From: Prevotella sp.
Lineage (GTDB): Bacteria; Bacteroidota; Bacteroidia; Bacteroidales; Bacteroidaceae
DNA length: 64,000 bases
Direction: 5' to 3'
NCBI GenBank assembly: GCA_015060485.1
Contig: SUYI01000003.1
Span: 62,001 to 126,000, forward strand
A program made the translations under genes and the position numbers. Shown piece after piece: positions 26,835-35,251 of the stretch. Each line of letters begins with the position of its first letter. The stretch's first letter is position 1. The notes under the pieces were generated by a model. The model made no database searches. It saw only the letters and a list, made by a program, of their open reading frames with translations, and had not been told where the DNA came from.

Positions 26835-27236
26835 TTAATAGCGCTTCTTGAACCAGATGAGGTTCAGCAATAGACCAAACACCGCCCCTAAGGTGACACC
26901 GACGGAGTTGGCGGCGAAGTCGAGCCAGTCGCCATTGCGGTGACCACCGGTGCAGTAGGCCTGGAGCAGTTCGAGCACACCGCTCATCAGGATAGGGGCC
27001 AGGAAGGCCCAGAAGAACAGCATCTCGTAATCGAGACGGCTGTGGCTGCGCAGGTACTCGATCCAGATGACGCTGCACGTGCCGCCATACATCACCAGGT
27101 GGGTCCACTTGTCGATAAACGCCACATCATCGAACGGAGTCTCAGGGAAGATGGGGGTCAGCGACAGAATCCAGACAAGGACGATACAACATACTGAAAA
27201 TGGATATTTTTTAGTATAGCGGGCCATTTGTTGCAT
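26835..27236 (-). CDS. VanZ-like family membrane protein
   Basis: A 133-residue protein with about four membrane segments (FSVCCIVLVWILSLTPIF; LVMYGGTCSVIWI; MLFFWAFLAPILMSGVLELLQAY; VGVTLGAVFGLLLNLIW). The sequence FIDKWTHLVMYG and SGVLELLQAYC...GDWLDFAANSVG is characteristic of VanZ-like proteins (DKxxHxxxY and D...N in helices). Biochemical role is unsettled; VanZ itself gives low-level teicoplanin resistance. The gene is convergent with the fimbrial operon and divergent from the NSS transporter, sharing a symmetric promoter region. ATG at 27236 or the fourth codon could be the start. Confidence 0.82.
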   Translation of the reverse strand: MQQMARYTKKYPFSVCCIVLVWILSLTPIFPETPFDDVAFIDKWTHLVMYGGTCSVIWIEYLRSHSRLDYEMLFFWAFLAPILMSGVLELLQAYCTGGHRNGDWLDFAANSVGVTLGAVFGLLLNLIWFKKRY

Positions 27237-27252
27237 ATTTATTTGTTATTTT

Positions 27253-27310
27253 GGCTGCAAAAGTACGAAAAATAGCTGAAAGTTCATAATTATTTCGTAC
27301 TTTTGTAGCC
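27253..27310. promoter_or_regulatory. Symmetric divergent promoter with 18-bp inverted repeat
   Basis: GGCTGCAAAAGTACGAAA at 27253-27270 pairs with TTTCGTACTTTTGTAGCC at 27293-27310, 17 of 18 positions complementary, 22-bp centre. Each arm contains a TACTTTTG -7 element, one per strand: 27258-27265 for the VanZ-like gene and 27298-27305 for the transporter. No clear -33 TTTG is present for either. The plus-strand -7 ends only 8 bp before the transporter ATG. Confidence 0.75.
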
Positions 27311-27313
27311 GAT

Positions 27314-28693
27314 ATGAGTAAGAATGAGATGTCAAAGTTGAAAAGGGTCAGCTTCGGAAGTCAGCTGGGCGTGATTCTGGCGACAGCGGGTTCGGCGGTC
27401 GGACTGGGTAACGTGTGGCGCTTTCCGTATATGACCGGACAGAATGGTGGTGCTGTGTTCATCATCATCTATGTGGTGTGTGTGCTGCTGTTGGGCATTC
27501 CATGTATGATCAGCGAATTCATCGTGGGGCGTCACGGACAGGCTAACACGGCCCGGGCCTATAGGAAGATGGCGGGAGGAAGGCCATGGGCCATCATCGG
27601 CTACTTGGGGGTGCTGACGGGATTCCTCATCACGGGCTACTATGCAGTGGTGGCAGGATGGTGCGCACAGTATATCTGGGCTTCGCTCATTGGCCACATG
27701 ACGGGCTCGCCAGAGTATTTTAAGGAGTACTTTGTCACCCTGAGCAGCGACCCGGTGAAACCGGTGCTATGGGCGGTTATCATGCTGGGACTGACGTACC
27801 TGATTATCGAAAAGGGCGTGCGCGACGGCATAGAGCGGGCCTCGAAGGTGATGATGCCTACCTTATTTATATTATTACTGGTCATCGTGGTGGCATCGTG
27901 TATGCTGCCCGGAGCTGAGAAGGGCATCGACTTCCTCTTCAAACCGGACTTCTCGAAAATCAATAGCGACGTGTTCCTGGGGGCACTGGGACAGGCATTC
28001 TATTCGCTGAGCATCGCCATGGGCTGCCTGTGTACGTATGCCAGCTACTTTGCAAAGGATACGAACCTGACAAAGTCGGCATCGCAGATAGCCGTCATCG
28101 ACTGTCTGGTGGCCATACTCGCTGGTCTGATGATATTCCCGGCAGCATTCGCCGTGGGGGTGAATCCTGACTCAGGGGCTTCGCTGGTGTTTATCACCCT
28201 GCCGAACGTGTTCCAACAGGCTTTTGCAGGTGTTCCGGCATTGGGGTATATCATCTCGCTGGTGTTCTTTGCCCTGCTGACACTGGCAGCACTGACCTCG
28301 CTCATCTCGCTGCACGAGGTGTCGACGGCATTCCTGCACGAGGAACTGGTCATCACACGTAAGAAGGCGGCATTCATCGTGACGGTATCGACCATCATCA
28401 TCGGAACACTGTGCTCGCTGTCGCTGGGCGCTGTCGACGGACTGACGGCATGGGGCAAGACACTGTTCGACTGCTTCGACTTCGTCACGGGACAGGTATT
28501 CCTGCCCATCGTGGGATTCCTGACATGTATCTTTATCGGTTGGGCGGTGCCTCACCAGGTGGTGCGCGACGAGTTTACCAATTGGGGAACGCTGCGCGGA
28601 CGGTTCTTCCACCTCTACATCTTCCTGGTGAAGTACATCTGTCCACTGGCCATCTTATTCATCTTCCTGCATCAGCTGGGACTGCTGAATTAA
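27314..28693 (+). CDS. Sodium:neurotransmitter symporter (NSS/SNF) family transporter
   Basis: A 459-residue integral membrane protein with about 11-12 helices. Helix 1 carries the Na+/substrate signature GSAVGLGNVWRFPYMTGQNG, as in LeuT and MhsT. Later hallmarks are YYAVVAGWCAQY and LGQAFYSLSIAMGCLCTYASY (unwound helix 6 region). It probably imports an amino acid with sodium; the substrate cannot be told from sequence alone. The start at 27314 is kept, but MSKLKR (27329) is a plausible alternative, since the first ATG lies so close to the -7 element that the mRNA would be almost leaderless. Confidence 0.92.
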   Translation: MSKNEMSKLKRVSFGSQLGVILATAGSAVGLGNVWRFPYMTGQNGGAVFIIIYVVCVLLLGIPCMISEFIVGRHGQANTARAYRKMAGGRPWAIIGYLGVLTGFLITGYYAVVAGWCAQYIWASLIGHMTGSPEYFKEYFVTLSSDPVKPVLWAVIMLGLTYLIIEKGVRDGIERASKVMMPTLFILLLVIVVASCMLPGAEKGIDFLFKPDFSKINSDVFLGALGQAFYSLSIAMGCLCTYASYFAKDTNLTKSASQIAVIDCLVAILAGLMIFPAAFAVGVNPDSGASLVFITLPNVFQQAFAGVPALGYIISLVFFALLTLAALTSLISLHEVSTAFLHEELVITRKKAAFIVTVSTIIIGTLCSLSLGAVDGLTAWGKTLFDCFDFVTGQVFLPIVGFLTCIFIGWAVPHQVVRDEFTNWGTLRGRFFHLYIFLVKYICPLAILFIFLHQLGLLN

Positions 28694-28714
28694 ATGAGAA
28701 ATGAGTAGTGAGTA
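28694..28714. repeat. Three 7-bp units (xTGAGxA) after transporter stop
   Basis: ATGAGAA, ATGAGTA and GTGAGTA follow the stop codon directly. Further GTGAG motifs precede the next start. It belongs to the set of short-period junction arrays in this window. Confidence 0.6.
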
Positions 28715-28749
28715 ATGGCGGGCCGATGGTCCTAAATGGGGAGTGAGTG

Positions 28750-29637
28750 ATGAATAGGAACGACCGTAGGATAGCATTGGGAGCAGTGTGTGTCGGACTG
28801 CTGGCCTTGCTGGGCCTCTGGCTCGGCGGAGAGACAGCACCAGACACCACGAATGCCATTGCCCCCACCGACTCTACCCCTACTATCCCTAACCACCCTA
28901 CCTCCCCTAACAACCCTACCACCCCTACCACCCCTACCAACCCTACCAAAACTCCCTCTCCTTACTATACCGTCCCTTCGCACGCCGTCGAACGTTTCCC
29001 CTTCGACCCCAACACTGCTGACAGCACACAACTGCTGCGCCTGGGCCTGCAACCCTGGCAGGTAAGGAATATCTATAAATACCGTGCCCATGGCGGCATA
29101 TATCGCAAAAAGGAGGACTTCGCCCAACTCTACGGACTGACCGTCAAACAGTATCGCGAACTGGAACCCTATATCCGAATTTCCAAGGACTACCTGCCGG
29201 CGTCAACGCTGGTGGGTAACCGGGATCTCTATCCCGTTAAAATCGGCGAAAATGAACACATCGTGCTCAATACCGCTGATACGACGGAGTTGCAGCGAGT
29301 GCCTGGCATCGGACCGTACTACGCCAAAGAAATAGTGCGCCGCGGAAAGTGGCTGGGAGGCTATGTCAGCGTCGACCAGCTGGACGAGATAGAGAACTTC
29401 CCACAGGAGGCCAAGAAGTATTTCGTGATACAGGATGCCACGCCCAAGAAGCTGAACGTCAACAAGCTTGGTCTGCAGGAGTTGCGCAAGCATCCGTACA
29501 TCAACTATTACATGGCAAAGACCATCGTGGACTATCGCCGCTTGCACGGACCTATCAAGAGTCTGGAGGATTTGCACCTCTCGAAGGACTTCCCGCCGGA
29601 GGTCATCCGTCGCCTGTCACCATACGTGGAATATTAA
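28750..29637 (+). CDS. Helix-hairpin-helix (ComEA-like) DNA-binding membrane-anchored protein
   Basis: About 295 residues. An N-terminal hydrophobic segment (ALGAVCVGLLALLGLWLGG) is followed by a Pro/Thr/Asn linker and then several helix-hairpin-helix modules: FDPNTADSTQLLRLGLQPWQV, LNTADTTELQRVPGIGPYYAKEIV, LNVNKLGLQELRKHPYINYYMAKTIV. The pattern N-A-D-x-x-x-L-x-x-x-P-G-I-G is that of ComEA-type DNA binding. It may bind DNA at the outer face of the inner membrane, but a competence role is not shown. The ORF track starts at GTG 28747; the ATG at 28750 is preferred. The linker DNA is a 9-bp array. Confidence 0.85.
   Translation: MNRNDRRIALGAVCVGLLALLGLWLGGETAPDTTNAIAPTDSTPTIPNHPTSPNNPTTPTTPTNPTKTPSPYYTVPSHAVERFPFDPNTADSTQLLRLGLQPWQVRNIYKYRAHGGIYRKKEDFAQLYGLTVKQYRELEPYIRISKDYLPASTLVGNRDLYPVKIGENEHIVLNTADTTELQRVPGIGPYYAKEIVRRGKWLGGYVSVDQLDEIENFPQEAKKYFVIQDATPKKLNVNKLGLQELRKHPYINYYMAKTIVDYRRLHGPIKSLEDLHLSKDFPPEVIRRLSPYVEY
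28887..28949. repeat. Seven 9-bp CCCTAxCxx units encoding a Pro/Thr linker
   Basis: CCCTA recurs every 9 bp from 28887 to 28949, in frame, and encodes P-[NT]-x triplets between the membrane anchor and HHH domains. Copy number changes would alter linker length without frameshift. Confidence 0.85.
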
Positions 29638-29643
29638 AAGGGG

Positions 29644-29720
29644 ACTAAAGGAACACCAAAGGAGGTCTAAAGGAGCACCAAAGGAGGCCTAAAGGAGGTC
29701 TAAAGGAGCACTAAAGGAAG
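29644..29720. repeat. Seven 11-bp units (xCTAAAGGAGx) between HHH gene and dgt
   Basis: ACTAAAGGAAC, ACCAAAGGAGG, TCTAAAGGAGC, ACCAAAGGAGG, CCTAAAGGAGG, TCTAAAGGAGC, ACTAAAGGAAG follow one another without a gap. A degenerate eighth unit overlaps the stop codon of the preceding gene. Each unit contains a Shine-Dalgarno-like AAAGGA. The array ends 18 bp before the dgt ATG. Confidence 0.93.
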
Positions 29721-29738
29721 ATAAAAACATAAAAAGAG

Positions 29739-31082
29739 ATGATGGATTGGAAAAAACTGATATCGAACAAGCGGTTGGGGCAGGAGTCCCGTCATATAGA
29801 AAGACACGATGACCGCACGGAGTTTAAACGCGACTACGACCGCATGATTTTCTCGGCACCGTTCAGACGGTTGCAGAATAAGACGCAGGTGTTCCCATTG
29901 CCGGGCAGCGTATTTGTGCATAACCGACTGACTCACTCGCTCGAGGTGGCCTGCGTCGGTATGTCGCTGGGTAATGACGTGGCACGACGACTGATAAAGG
30001 AACGTCATCCGGAACTGCGTGGCACGCTGTTCGAGGAAATCGGACAAATCGTGTCTACAGCCTGTCTGGCACACGACCTAGGCAATCCGCCCTTCGGACA
30101 CTCTGGCGAAAAGGCCATCCAGACATTCTTTACCGAGGGGGCAGGACGCTTCCTGAAAGAGAAGGTGTCGCCGGCATTCTGGTCGGACATCACGCACTTC
30201 GAGGGTAATGCCAATGCGTTCCGTCTGCTGACGCACCAGTTCCGAGGACGTCGCCCTGGAGGCTTCGTGATGACGTATTCTACCATTGCCAGCATCGTGA
30301 AGTATCCTTATTCGTCGATGGCGCCCAGCAAGAAGGGTAAGTTCGGCTTCTTCATCAGCGAACAGCAGAACTACCGGCGTATTGCCGATGAATTGGGCAT
30401 AATTTGTACATCGAAGCCGGGAGAACCCTTGCGTTATGTGCGCCATCCGCTGGTATATCTCGTCGAGGCGGCTGATGATATATGCTATGAGATCATGGAC
30501 CTGGAGGATGCACATAAACTGAAGATACTGTCGTACGAAACGGTATCGCGACTGTTCCTCGACTTCTTCGATGAGGAGACACAACGGCGTATCCAACAGC
30601 GTATCGTCGACGAGCAGCTGACGGATGAAAACGAACAGGTGGTCTATCTGAGGGCTTGTGTCATCGGTAAACTGGAGAACGAGTGCGCAAACTCATTCGT
30701 GGAACATGAGGAGGAAATTCTGAACGGTACTTTCGAGGGCAGCCTGATTGACCATATCAGTCCCATGCAGCGAGATGCCTACAAGCGGTGTGCAAAACTG
30801 TCGGTACAGAAGATATACAAAAGCCGTCCAGTGCTCGATGTGGAACTCTCCGGTTACCAGATCATGGCGACACTCATGGATAAGATGACGGAGGCGGTGA
30901 TGAATCCGGAGCGTTACTACTCCCAGCAGCTCATTGGCCGCGTGTCGTCGCAGTACGACATCAATGCCGACGACCTCGAGACGCGCCTGATGGCGGTCAT
31001 CGACTATATCTCGGGCATGACGGACGTATATGCCCTCGACGTCTATCAGAAGATCAACGGCATATCCCTGCCCATCATCTGA
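29739..31082 (+). CDS. dgt: Deoxyguanosinetriphosphate triphosphohydrolase-like HD protein
   Basis: A 447-residue HD-domain dNTPase. The family opening DDRTEFKRDYDRMIFSAPFRR is followed by QVFPLPGSVFVHNRLTHSLEV (metal-binding His) and CLAHDLGNPPFGHSGE (HD pair). HFEGNANAFRLLT and RYVRHPLVYLVEAADDICY (metal-binding Asp) complete the site. It hydrolyses dNTPs to deoxynucleosides and triphosphate, affecting dNTP pools; substrate preference (dGTP or broader) is unknown here. Length fits the family. Two adjacent ATGs (29739, 29742) are possible starts. It converges with the beta-helix gene. Confidence 0.9.
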   Translation: MMDWKKLISNKRLGQESRHIERHDDRTEFKRDYDRMIFSAPFRRLQNKTQVFPLPGSVFVHNRLTHSLEVACVGMSLGNDVARRLIKERHPELRGTLFEEIGQIVSTACLAHDLGNPPFGHSGEKAIQTFFTEGAGRFLKEKVSPAFWSDITHFEGNANAFRLLTHQFRGRRPGGFVMTYSTIASIVKYPYSSMAPSKKGKFGFFISEQQNYRRIADELGIICTSKPGEPLRYVRHPLVYLVEAADDICYEIMDLEDAHKLKILSYETVSRLFLDFFDEETQRRIQQRIVDEQLTDENEQVVYLRACVIGKLENECANSFVEHEEEILNGTFEGSLIDHISPMQRDAYKRCAKLSVQKIYKSRPVLDVELSGYQIMATLMDKMTEAVMNPERYYSQQLIGRVSSQYDINADDLETRLMAVIDYISGMTDVYALDVYQKINGISLPII

Positions 31083-31117
31083 CCTTTGCCCTTCGACTTT
31101 TGTCCTTTGACTTTGCT
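31083..31117. repeat. Five 7-bp CCTTTGx-like units filling a convergent junction
   Basis: CCTTTGC, CCTTCGA, CTTTTGT, CCTTTGA, CTTTGCT occupy the whole space between the dgt stop and the stop of the minus-strand gene. No hairpin terminator was found there. Confidence 0.75.
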
Positions 31118-33356
31118 ATGGCCATTGAACTTTCAAGTGGTGGAGCATGGTAGTGCTTTCACCACCTGATGAACCTGTATGCTGAATGTGGATACCGCCA
31201 AAGCTGTTAGGAGTGACATAGGCAGAAAGCAATACTTCATGGGGCAGGGTAGAACCTGCAGGTTGCGGGGTCTTCGTTGTGACGTGGGCAGTCAATCGAT
31301 TCCCGATGAAATCGATGGAAATGGCGCATCCGGTGCGATAGCAGGTGGAGGAGACTGGTTCCGTCAGTGGAGTGATATTTCCATGCTCGTACTTCACCAG
31401 ATAGAAGTCTACTGCCTTGGCATGTTTCGTAGTACGGATGATGCGGAGTCCATAGCCGGTGAGCGTCTGGGTGTCGAACTTCAGACAGACGTCCATATAC
31501 TGCCCAGTAGCGGATCCGAAGCCTTGACCAGCCGTCTTGGTGGGGTCTACAAGCAGCGTCAGGTGCATGTCGCCATAGTTACGTTCAGCAGGGGTGTACA
31601 TGATGCGGGCACCACGCTGGGCTTGCAAAAGCCCCATTCCAACGGCACCGTTGAAACCTTCCTTGTATTCCCACATGGGTTTGTGGGAATCGAACGACCA
31701 CGGATAGTCTGCCGTATCCTGGGGCTTATAGCCATCGACAGTCCAATAGCCTGACAATACCCGTGGCTGCCACTGGCAGGGGAAATCATGAAAATCTGTC
31801 TCTATGCTTTTTGTCTTCTTTTGGCGTTTAATGACCTTTGGCGCATCCACACGGAGGGTGTCGCCTGCCAGACTGCCATGCAGCTTGGGTACAATCAGGG
31901 CACTAAGCGTGTGGCCGTTGTCGGCATCGGATAGTTTGTACACAGGATAGGCTAATGCCTGTGGATCAGCTGTGACTACACTGACGGGAATATCGTCGCG
32001 CAGCCAGATGATCACGGACTCATCATAGCGGTCTTGCAAGTCTAGGTCGTAGCTTAGCTGTGCCACACCTTTCTTGATTTGAAGCGCTGGCTTGCGCAGA
32101 AAGGCGGGTGCAGGCAGAAGGCGCGGATGAACGGTCAGGTGGCATGCTGCCTCCCGACCGTCGGAAGTGCTGGCCATCACACAGAAATCGACGGTTTTAC
32201 CGCTTTGGTTCGTTGGAACGACCTGTACGGAATCTCTGCCTATAGGTATCAGTGTGACATAACGCTCATGATAGTCTGTTACCCGCCATTTCACCGATGC
32301 TGAGTCGCTGCAAACGAGTGTCAAAGAATTTTCGCCAGTGCGCAACTCTGCTTCGTGTTGACTGATGTTCAGATAGGGAATGCCTTGTGAAATGAGCTGG
32401 ACAGTGTCGGGTAGGACAATGGTGTTCTGAGGTTGGCGGCTGCCTATTTGATAGGGCTTGCCGTTTAGCGTGAAGTTTCTCTGATAGCAGCGGAGCCAGG
32501 GTTGCGGATAGGCCGTCCAACCTACATAGATGTTGTCGGAAGGAGCGTGGTAGCGACAGTCGATGACGATGACGGGACCGCCTTGTTTGCAGAAATACAT
32601 CTCACGATTCTCGCCCTTCACATTGAAATCGCAGTCAATGAATAAAGCACCCTTGCCAAAGGTGCTCCAGAAAGGCTTTTGTCCATAAAGGTCGAAGTGG
32701 CAGTGACGATAGGTGGCAGTTCCGTTCAAAGCATCGTCGGTACATTCGAAATGACAGTCCTCATAATAGGAGTCACGGGCTCCATTAAGCGGATTCAGGT
32801 TAAGGCGACTGATGAAGCGTACCCGTTTGGCGACGAGCTGACGACCATGAACATAACCTACGTGGGCCTGAGTGATGGCATCACTGCGTTTGGGTCGATT
32901 CAGCAGAGGGTTCAGGGGATAGACGAGGTCGACATTGCAGTAGTTACCCATAGTGAGATTCTCAACAGTCAGCGAGTCGCACCAGAAGTCGAACATGGTG
33001 AAATTACCAACGGCTCCCTGGGTTTGTCCACGTTGGGAGGCTAGGACGACATCGTGAGGATTTTCGCCCATTCCAACGAGGTAAAGACGCGGACAACGTA
33101 CAACCAAGCCAAAGGGCTCTCGACCATTTTTACCCACTTTGACTGTGGAGTCGTCCGGATCGTCAATCCAATAGACACCAGGCCGGATGTATACGGTGGT
33201 GCTGTCGACGAAATGGGGGCTGGCCTCTTGGAAGGTGCGAAACGTGAAAGGAGTATTGGCACGAGCCTCTGCATCGACCATGAGGTGGAGGCTATCAAGG
33301 CGTTGGGCATGCGCGAATAAGGGCATAAGAGCCCCTAACAGGAAAAGTCGTAGCAT
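31116..33356 (-). CDS. Exported right-handed beta-helix (pectin lyase/pectinesterase-fold) protein
   Basis: A 746-residue protein with a signal peptide (MLRLFLLGALMPLFAHAQ). Residues 20-300 look like a right-handed beta-helix: TVYIRPGVYWIDDP, CDSLTVENLTMGNY, YYEDCHFECTDDALNGTATYRHCHFDLYGQ, ALFIDCDFNVKG. The opening TFRTFQEASPHF plus TTVYIRPGVYWI resembles pectinesterases, but the usual catalytic residues could not be aligned by eye. The middle (340-560) resembles Ig-like domains and the C-terminal 180 residues a lectin-like jelly roll (MHLTLLVDPTKTAGQGFGS). A carbohydrate-active role is inferred. It starts 12 bp after glsB-like and is likely in the same minus-strand operon. Confidence 0.7.
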   Translation of the reverse strand: MLRLFLLGALMPLFAHAQRLDSLHLMVDAEARANTPFTFRTFQEASPHFVDSTTVYIRPGVYWIDDPDDSTVKVGKNGREPFGLVVRCPRLYLVGMGENPHDVVLASQRGQTQGAVGNFTMFDFWCDSLTVENLTMGNYCNVDLVYPLNPLLNRPKRSDAITQAHVGYVHGRQLVAKRVRFISRLNLNPLNGARDSYYEDCHFECTDDALNGTATYRHCHFDLYGQKPFWSTFGKGALFIDCDFNVKGENREMYFCKQGGPVIVIDCRYHAPSDNIYVGWTAYPQPWLRCYQRNFTLNGKPYQIGSRQPQNTIVLPDTVQLISQGIPYLNISQHEAELRTGENSLTLVCSDSASVKWRVTDYHERYVTLIPIGRDSVQVVPTNQSGKTVDFCVMASTSDGREAACHLTVHPRLLPAPAFLRKPALQIKKGVAQLSYDLDLQDRYDESVIIWLRDDIPVSVVTADPQALAYPVYKLSDADNGHTLSALIVPKLHGSLAGDTLRVDAPKVIKRQKKTKSIETDFHDFPCQWQPRVLSGYWTVDGYKPQDTADYPWSFDSHKPMWEYKEGFNGAVGMGLLQAQRGARIMYTPAERNYGDMHLTLLVDPTKTAGQGFGSATGQYMDVCLKFDTQTLTGYGLRIIRTTKHAKAVDFYLVKYEHGNITPLTEPVSSTCYRTGCAISIDFIGNRLTAHVTTKTPQPAGSTLPHEVLLSAYVTPNSFGGIHIQHTGSSGGESTTMLHHLKVQWP

Positions 33357-33368
33357 GTTTGGTTTGTT

Positions 33369-34361
33369 TTAGTCTTTGTTTTTGTAAATCAGCTTGTTAG
33401 CGCCGGATGTTAACTCCAGTTCCTCGCGGTGTGCTTGGATGAACGAATCGATATGGCGCTTGCGCTTGCTCTCGAAAATCTCGTCGATGGCAATCAGGAT
33501 ACCTGTCTCCTCGACGTCGCCAAAACCATAGTTGATGGCAGTACCGAAGAGTTTCATGGTGGGTGAGAGTCCCATATAGGCATTGACCAATGGTGGGATG
33601 TTATAGCCCAATTTGCGGATTTCGCGGTTCAGCACCATATAATCTTCCTTAAAGGAATTACCACAGAAGAGTGCTTCCAATTCGGCTGGGTCGGTTTCCA
33701 GTTCCAACGGTTTCATCGGAATAATCAGTCGCTCCTTGTCGTCGAAATGTTTCTTGAGGAAGAAAAGAATCATGTCGCGCCCCTTACGAATGTAAGAGGG
33801 ATACATGGTCATCTTGCCAAAGTAATATTTCACGGAAGGACGGATGACGGTCAGCGCACCCAGACCATCCCACAGGTTATCGAGGGCAAACAGACTCTTG
33901 GCTCCCATCCTGGATGACTGGTAAGGGATGGCAACGAATGAACGTCCCAATTCTACGGTCCAGGGAGCATAGTCCTTCAAGAATTTCTCTGAGAAATGGA
34001 ACATGTGACTTGTGGCCAAAATGGGTTGTCCTTGTGCGTCGTACTGCCAGTCGGACCCTAACAGATAGCGATAACCACCGATAATCTCTTCTTCGTCGGG
34101 ATTCCATACGATGAGTTGTTTATAACAGTTCTCGCAGGTGTCGAACTCGTCAATATCTACGGGCTTGCCCGTTCCTCCACCGGCCTCGCGGAATACGACT
34201 TCACGCAATCGGCCAATTTCCTGCATCACATTGGGGGCATTATGCGCCGTGATGATGTAGATCTCGTTGTTGCTCTTGTTGGTCATTCGCAACTGCTTGT
34301 CGGGTGTCAACTCACTCTTGAGGACTTCCTTGCTGATGGGGGCGATGATGGGCTGTTCCAT
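33369..34361 (-). CDS. glsB: GNAT-type N-acyltransferase, glycine/ornithine lipid synthesis (GlsB-like)
   Basis: A 330-residue acyltransferase of the OlsB/hemolysin-like GNAT type: IGRLREVVFREAGGGTGK, DIDEFDTCENCYKQLIVWN, IIGGYRYLLGSD, WTVELGRSFVAIPYQSSRMGAKSLFALDNLWDGLG is the usual core. In Bacteroides, GlsB makes N-acyl glycine from glycine and an acyl donor, and GlsA then adds a second acyl group, giving glycine lipids. Pairing with the acyltransferase gene immediately upstream supports that assignment. An ornithine substrate cannot be excluded from sequence. Length is in the usual range. Cytoplasmic or membrane-peripheral location is expected. Confidence 0.83.
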   Translation of the reverse strand: MEQPIIAPISKEVLKSELTPDKQLRMTNKSNNEIYIITAHNAPNVMQEIGRLREVVFREAGGGTGKPVDIDEFDTCENCYKQLIVWNPDEEEIIGGYRYLLGSDWQYDAQGQPILATSHMFHFSEKFLKDYAPWTVELGRSFVAIPYQSSRMGAKSLFALDNLWDGLGALTVIRPSVKYYFGKMTMYPSYIRKGRDMILFFLKKHFDDKERLIIPMKPLELETDPAELEALFCGNSFKEDYMVLNREIRKLGYNIPPLVNAYMGLSPTMKLFGTAINYGFGDVEETGILIAIDEIFESKRKRHIDSFIQAHREELELTSGANKLIYKNKD

Positions 34362-34370
34362 TGAATGTTT

Positions 34371-34391
34371 AGTTTAGAGATTATAGTTTAG
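34371..34391. repeat. 7-bp array (AGTTTAG/AGATTAT/AGTTTAG) at glsA-glsB junction
   Basis: Three clear 7-bp units, with degenerate units on either side (AATGTTT, AGAAAGA), span the glsA stop codon and most of the spacer to the glsB start. Confidence 0.6.
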
Positions 34392-35223
34392 AGAAAGATG
34401 CTAAGGAATATACTTGGTCTTGGACATATTGAGCCCATTCCAATGGTGTCCTGCTCTTGTCGAAAGTCTGCCAGGGGATGGGCTTGCCAATGGTAATCTG
34501 GAAAGTTTCCCCTACATTCTTATACATTTCGTCGACGAGGAAGAGCATGGCGAGGTTAAAAGGCAGGAAACGGTCGGAGAAATTAGCTAACCGATAGAAA
34601 AAATCGGAGTTATGGCCACTGAAGTGGATGGGTATCACGTCACGCTGGTACTCTACACTCTTGGAAATAAACGTCTTCGACCAGGGAATATCTCTGATTT
34701 CCTTCTTTCGTCTGCGAGAGCAAATACCTGCAGGAAACATCAGCATATGATTGTCGCTTTCGAATCCTGCCTTCACTATAGCGGGGAAATTGCGGCTTTG
34801 ATGCCCGGTTTTGTTAATGGGGATGCAAAGTGGTGCTAGTCCCGGCAGATACATGAGCAGGTCGTTGACCAAATAGCGGAACCGTGAATCGAAATGACGC
34901 CCGATGATAGCTCCCAAAGCTACACCGTCGGCTCCTCCTAAGGGGTGGTTGGACACGATAGTATAGAGATGGCCATCGTCTTTAGGGGGAAGGTTTTCCA
35001 TTCCCTCTACCTGAAGGGTCATCTGCAGATACTCTACACAGGCTTCCAACCAAGGAGTGCCAACTTTGTCGCGTGCGTCCCAAAGGAAACCATTCACCTG
35101 ATCTTGGTGTGCTATGCGCTTGAGCCACGAAACGAGCGGACTTGGTATCCATTTGGCCTTAGAACCCATCTTATTCTTGAGTATCTGATCAATGTCGATG
35201 GTCTTTTCAGTAATTTCTGCCAT
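34381..35223 (-). CDS. glsA: PlsC-like O-acyltransferase, glycine lipid synthesis (GlsA-like)
   Basis: A 280-residue LPLAT-family acyltransferase with the catalytic NHx4D motif (VSNHPLGGADGVALG) and the later block MLMFPAGICSRRRKKEI, equivalent to the FPEGTRS substrate motif but with AGICSRR. In Bacteroides thetaiotaomicron the homologue acts after GlsB, O-acylating the hydroxy fatty acid of N-acyl glycine. The pair is encoded in the same order on the minus strand with a 19-bp spacer. It is the first gene of the operon and is divergent from mraZ; a -7 element lies at 35252-35259. Confidence 0.83.
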   Translation of the reverse strand: MAEITEKTIDIDQILKNKMGSKAKWIPSPLVSWLKRIAHQDQVNGFLWDARDKVGTPWLEACVEYLQMTLQVEGMENLPPKDDGHLYTIVSNHPLGGADGVALGAIIGRHFDSRFRYLVNDLLMYLPGLAPLCIPINKTGHQSRNFPAIVKAGFESDNHMLMFPAGICSRRRKKEIRDIPWSKTFISKSVEYQRDVIPIHFSGHNSDFFYRLANFSDRFLPFNLAMLFLVDEMYKNVGETFQITIGKPIPWQTFDKSRTPLEWAQYVQDQVYSLASFSKL

Positions 35224-35251
35224 TTCTCTATTAATTGTCCTTTACAACTTG

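Noticed and set aside
26817-26847. Possible bidirectional terminator (GAAGCG...CGCTTC)
   Set aside because: The 6-bp arms are separated by 19 bases and the T-run lies in the loop, so it does not form a convincing terminator.
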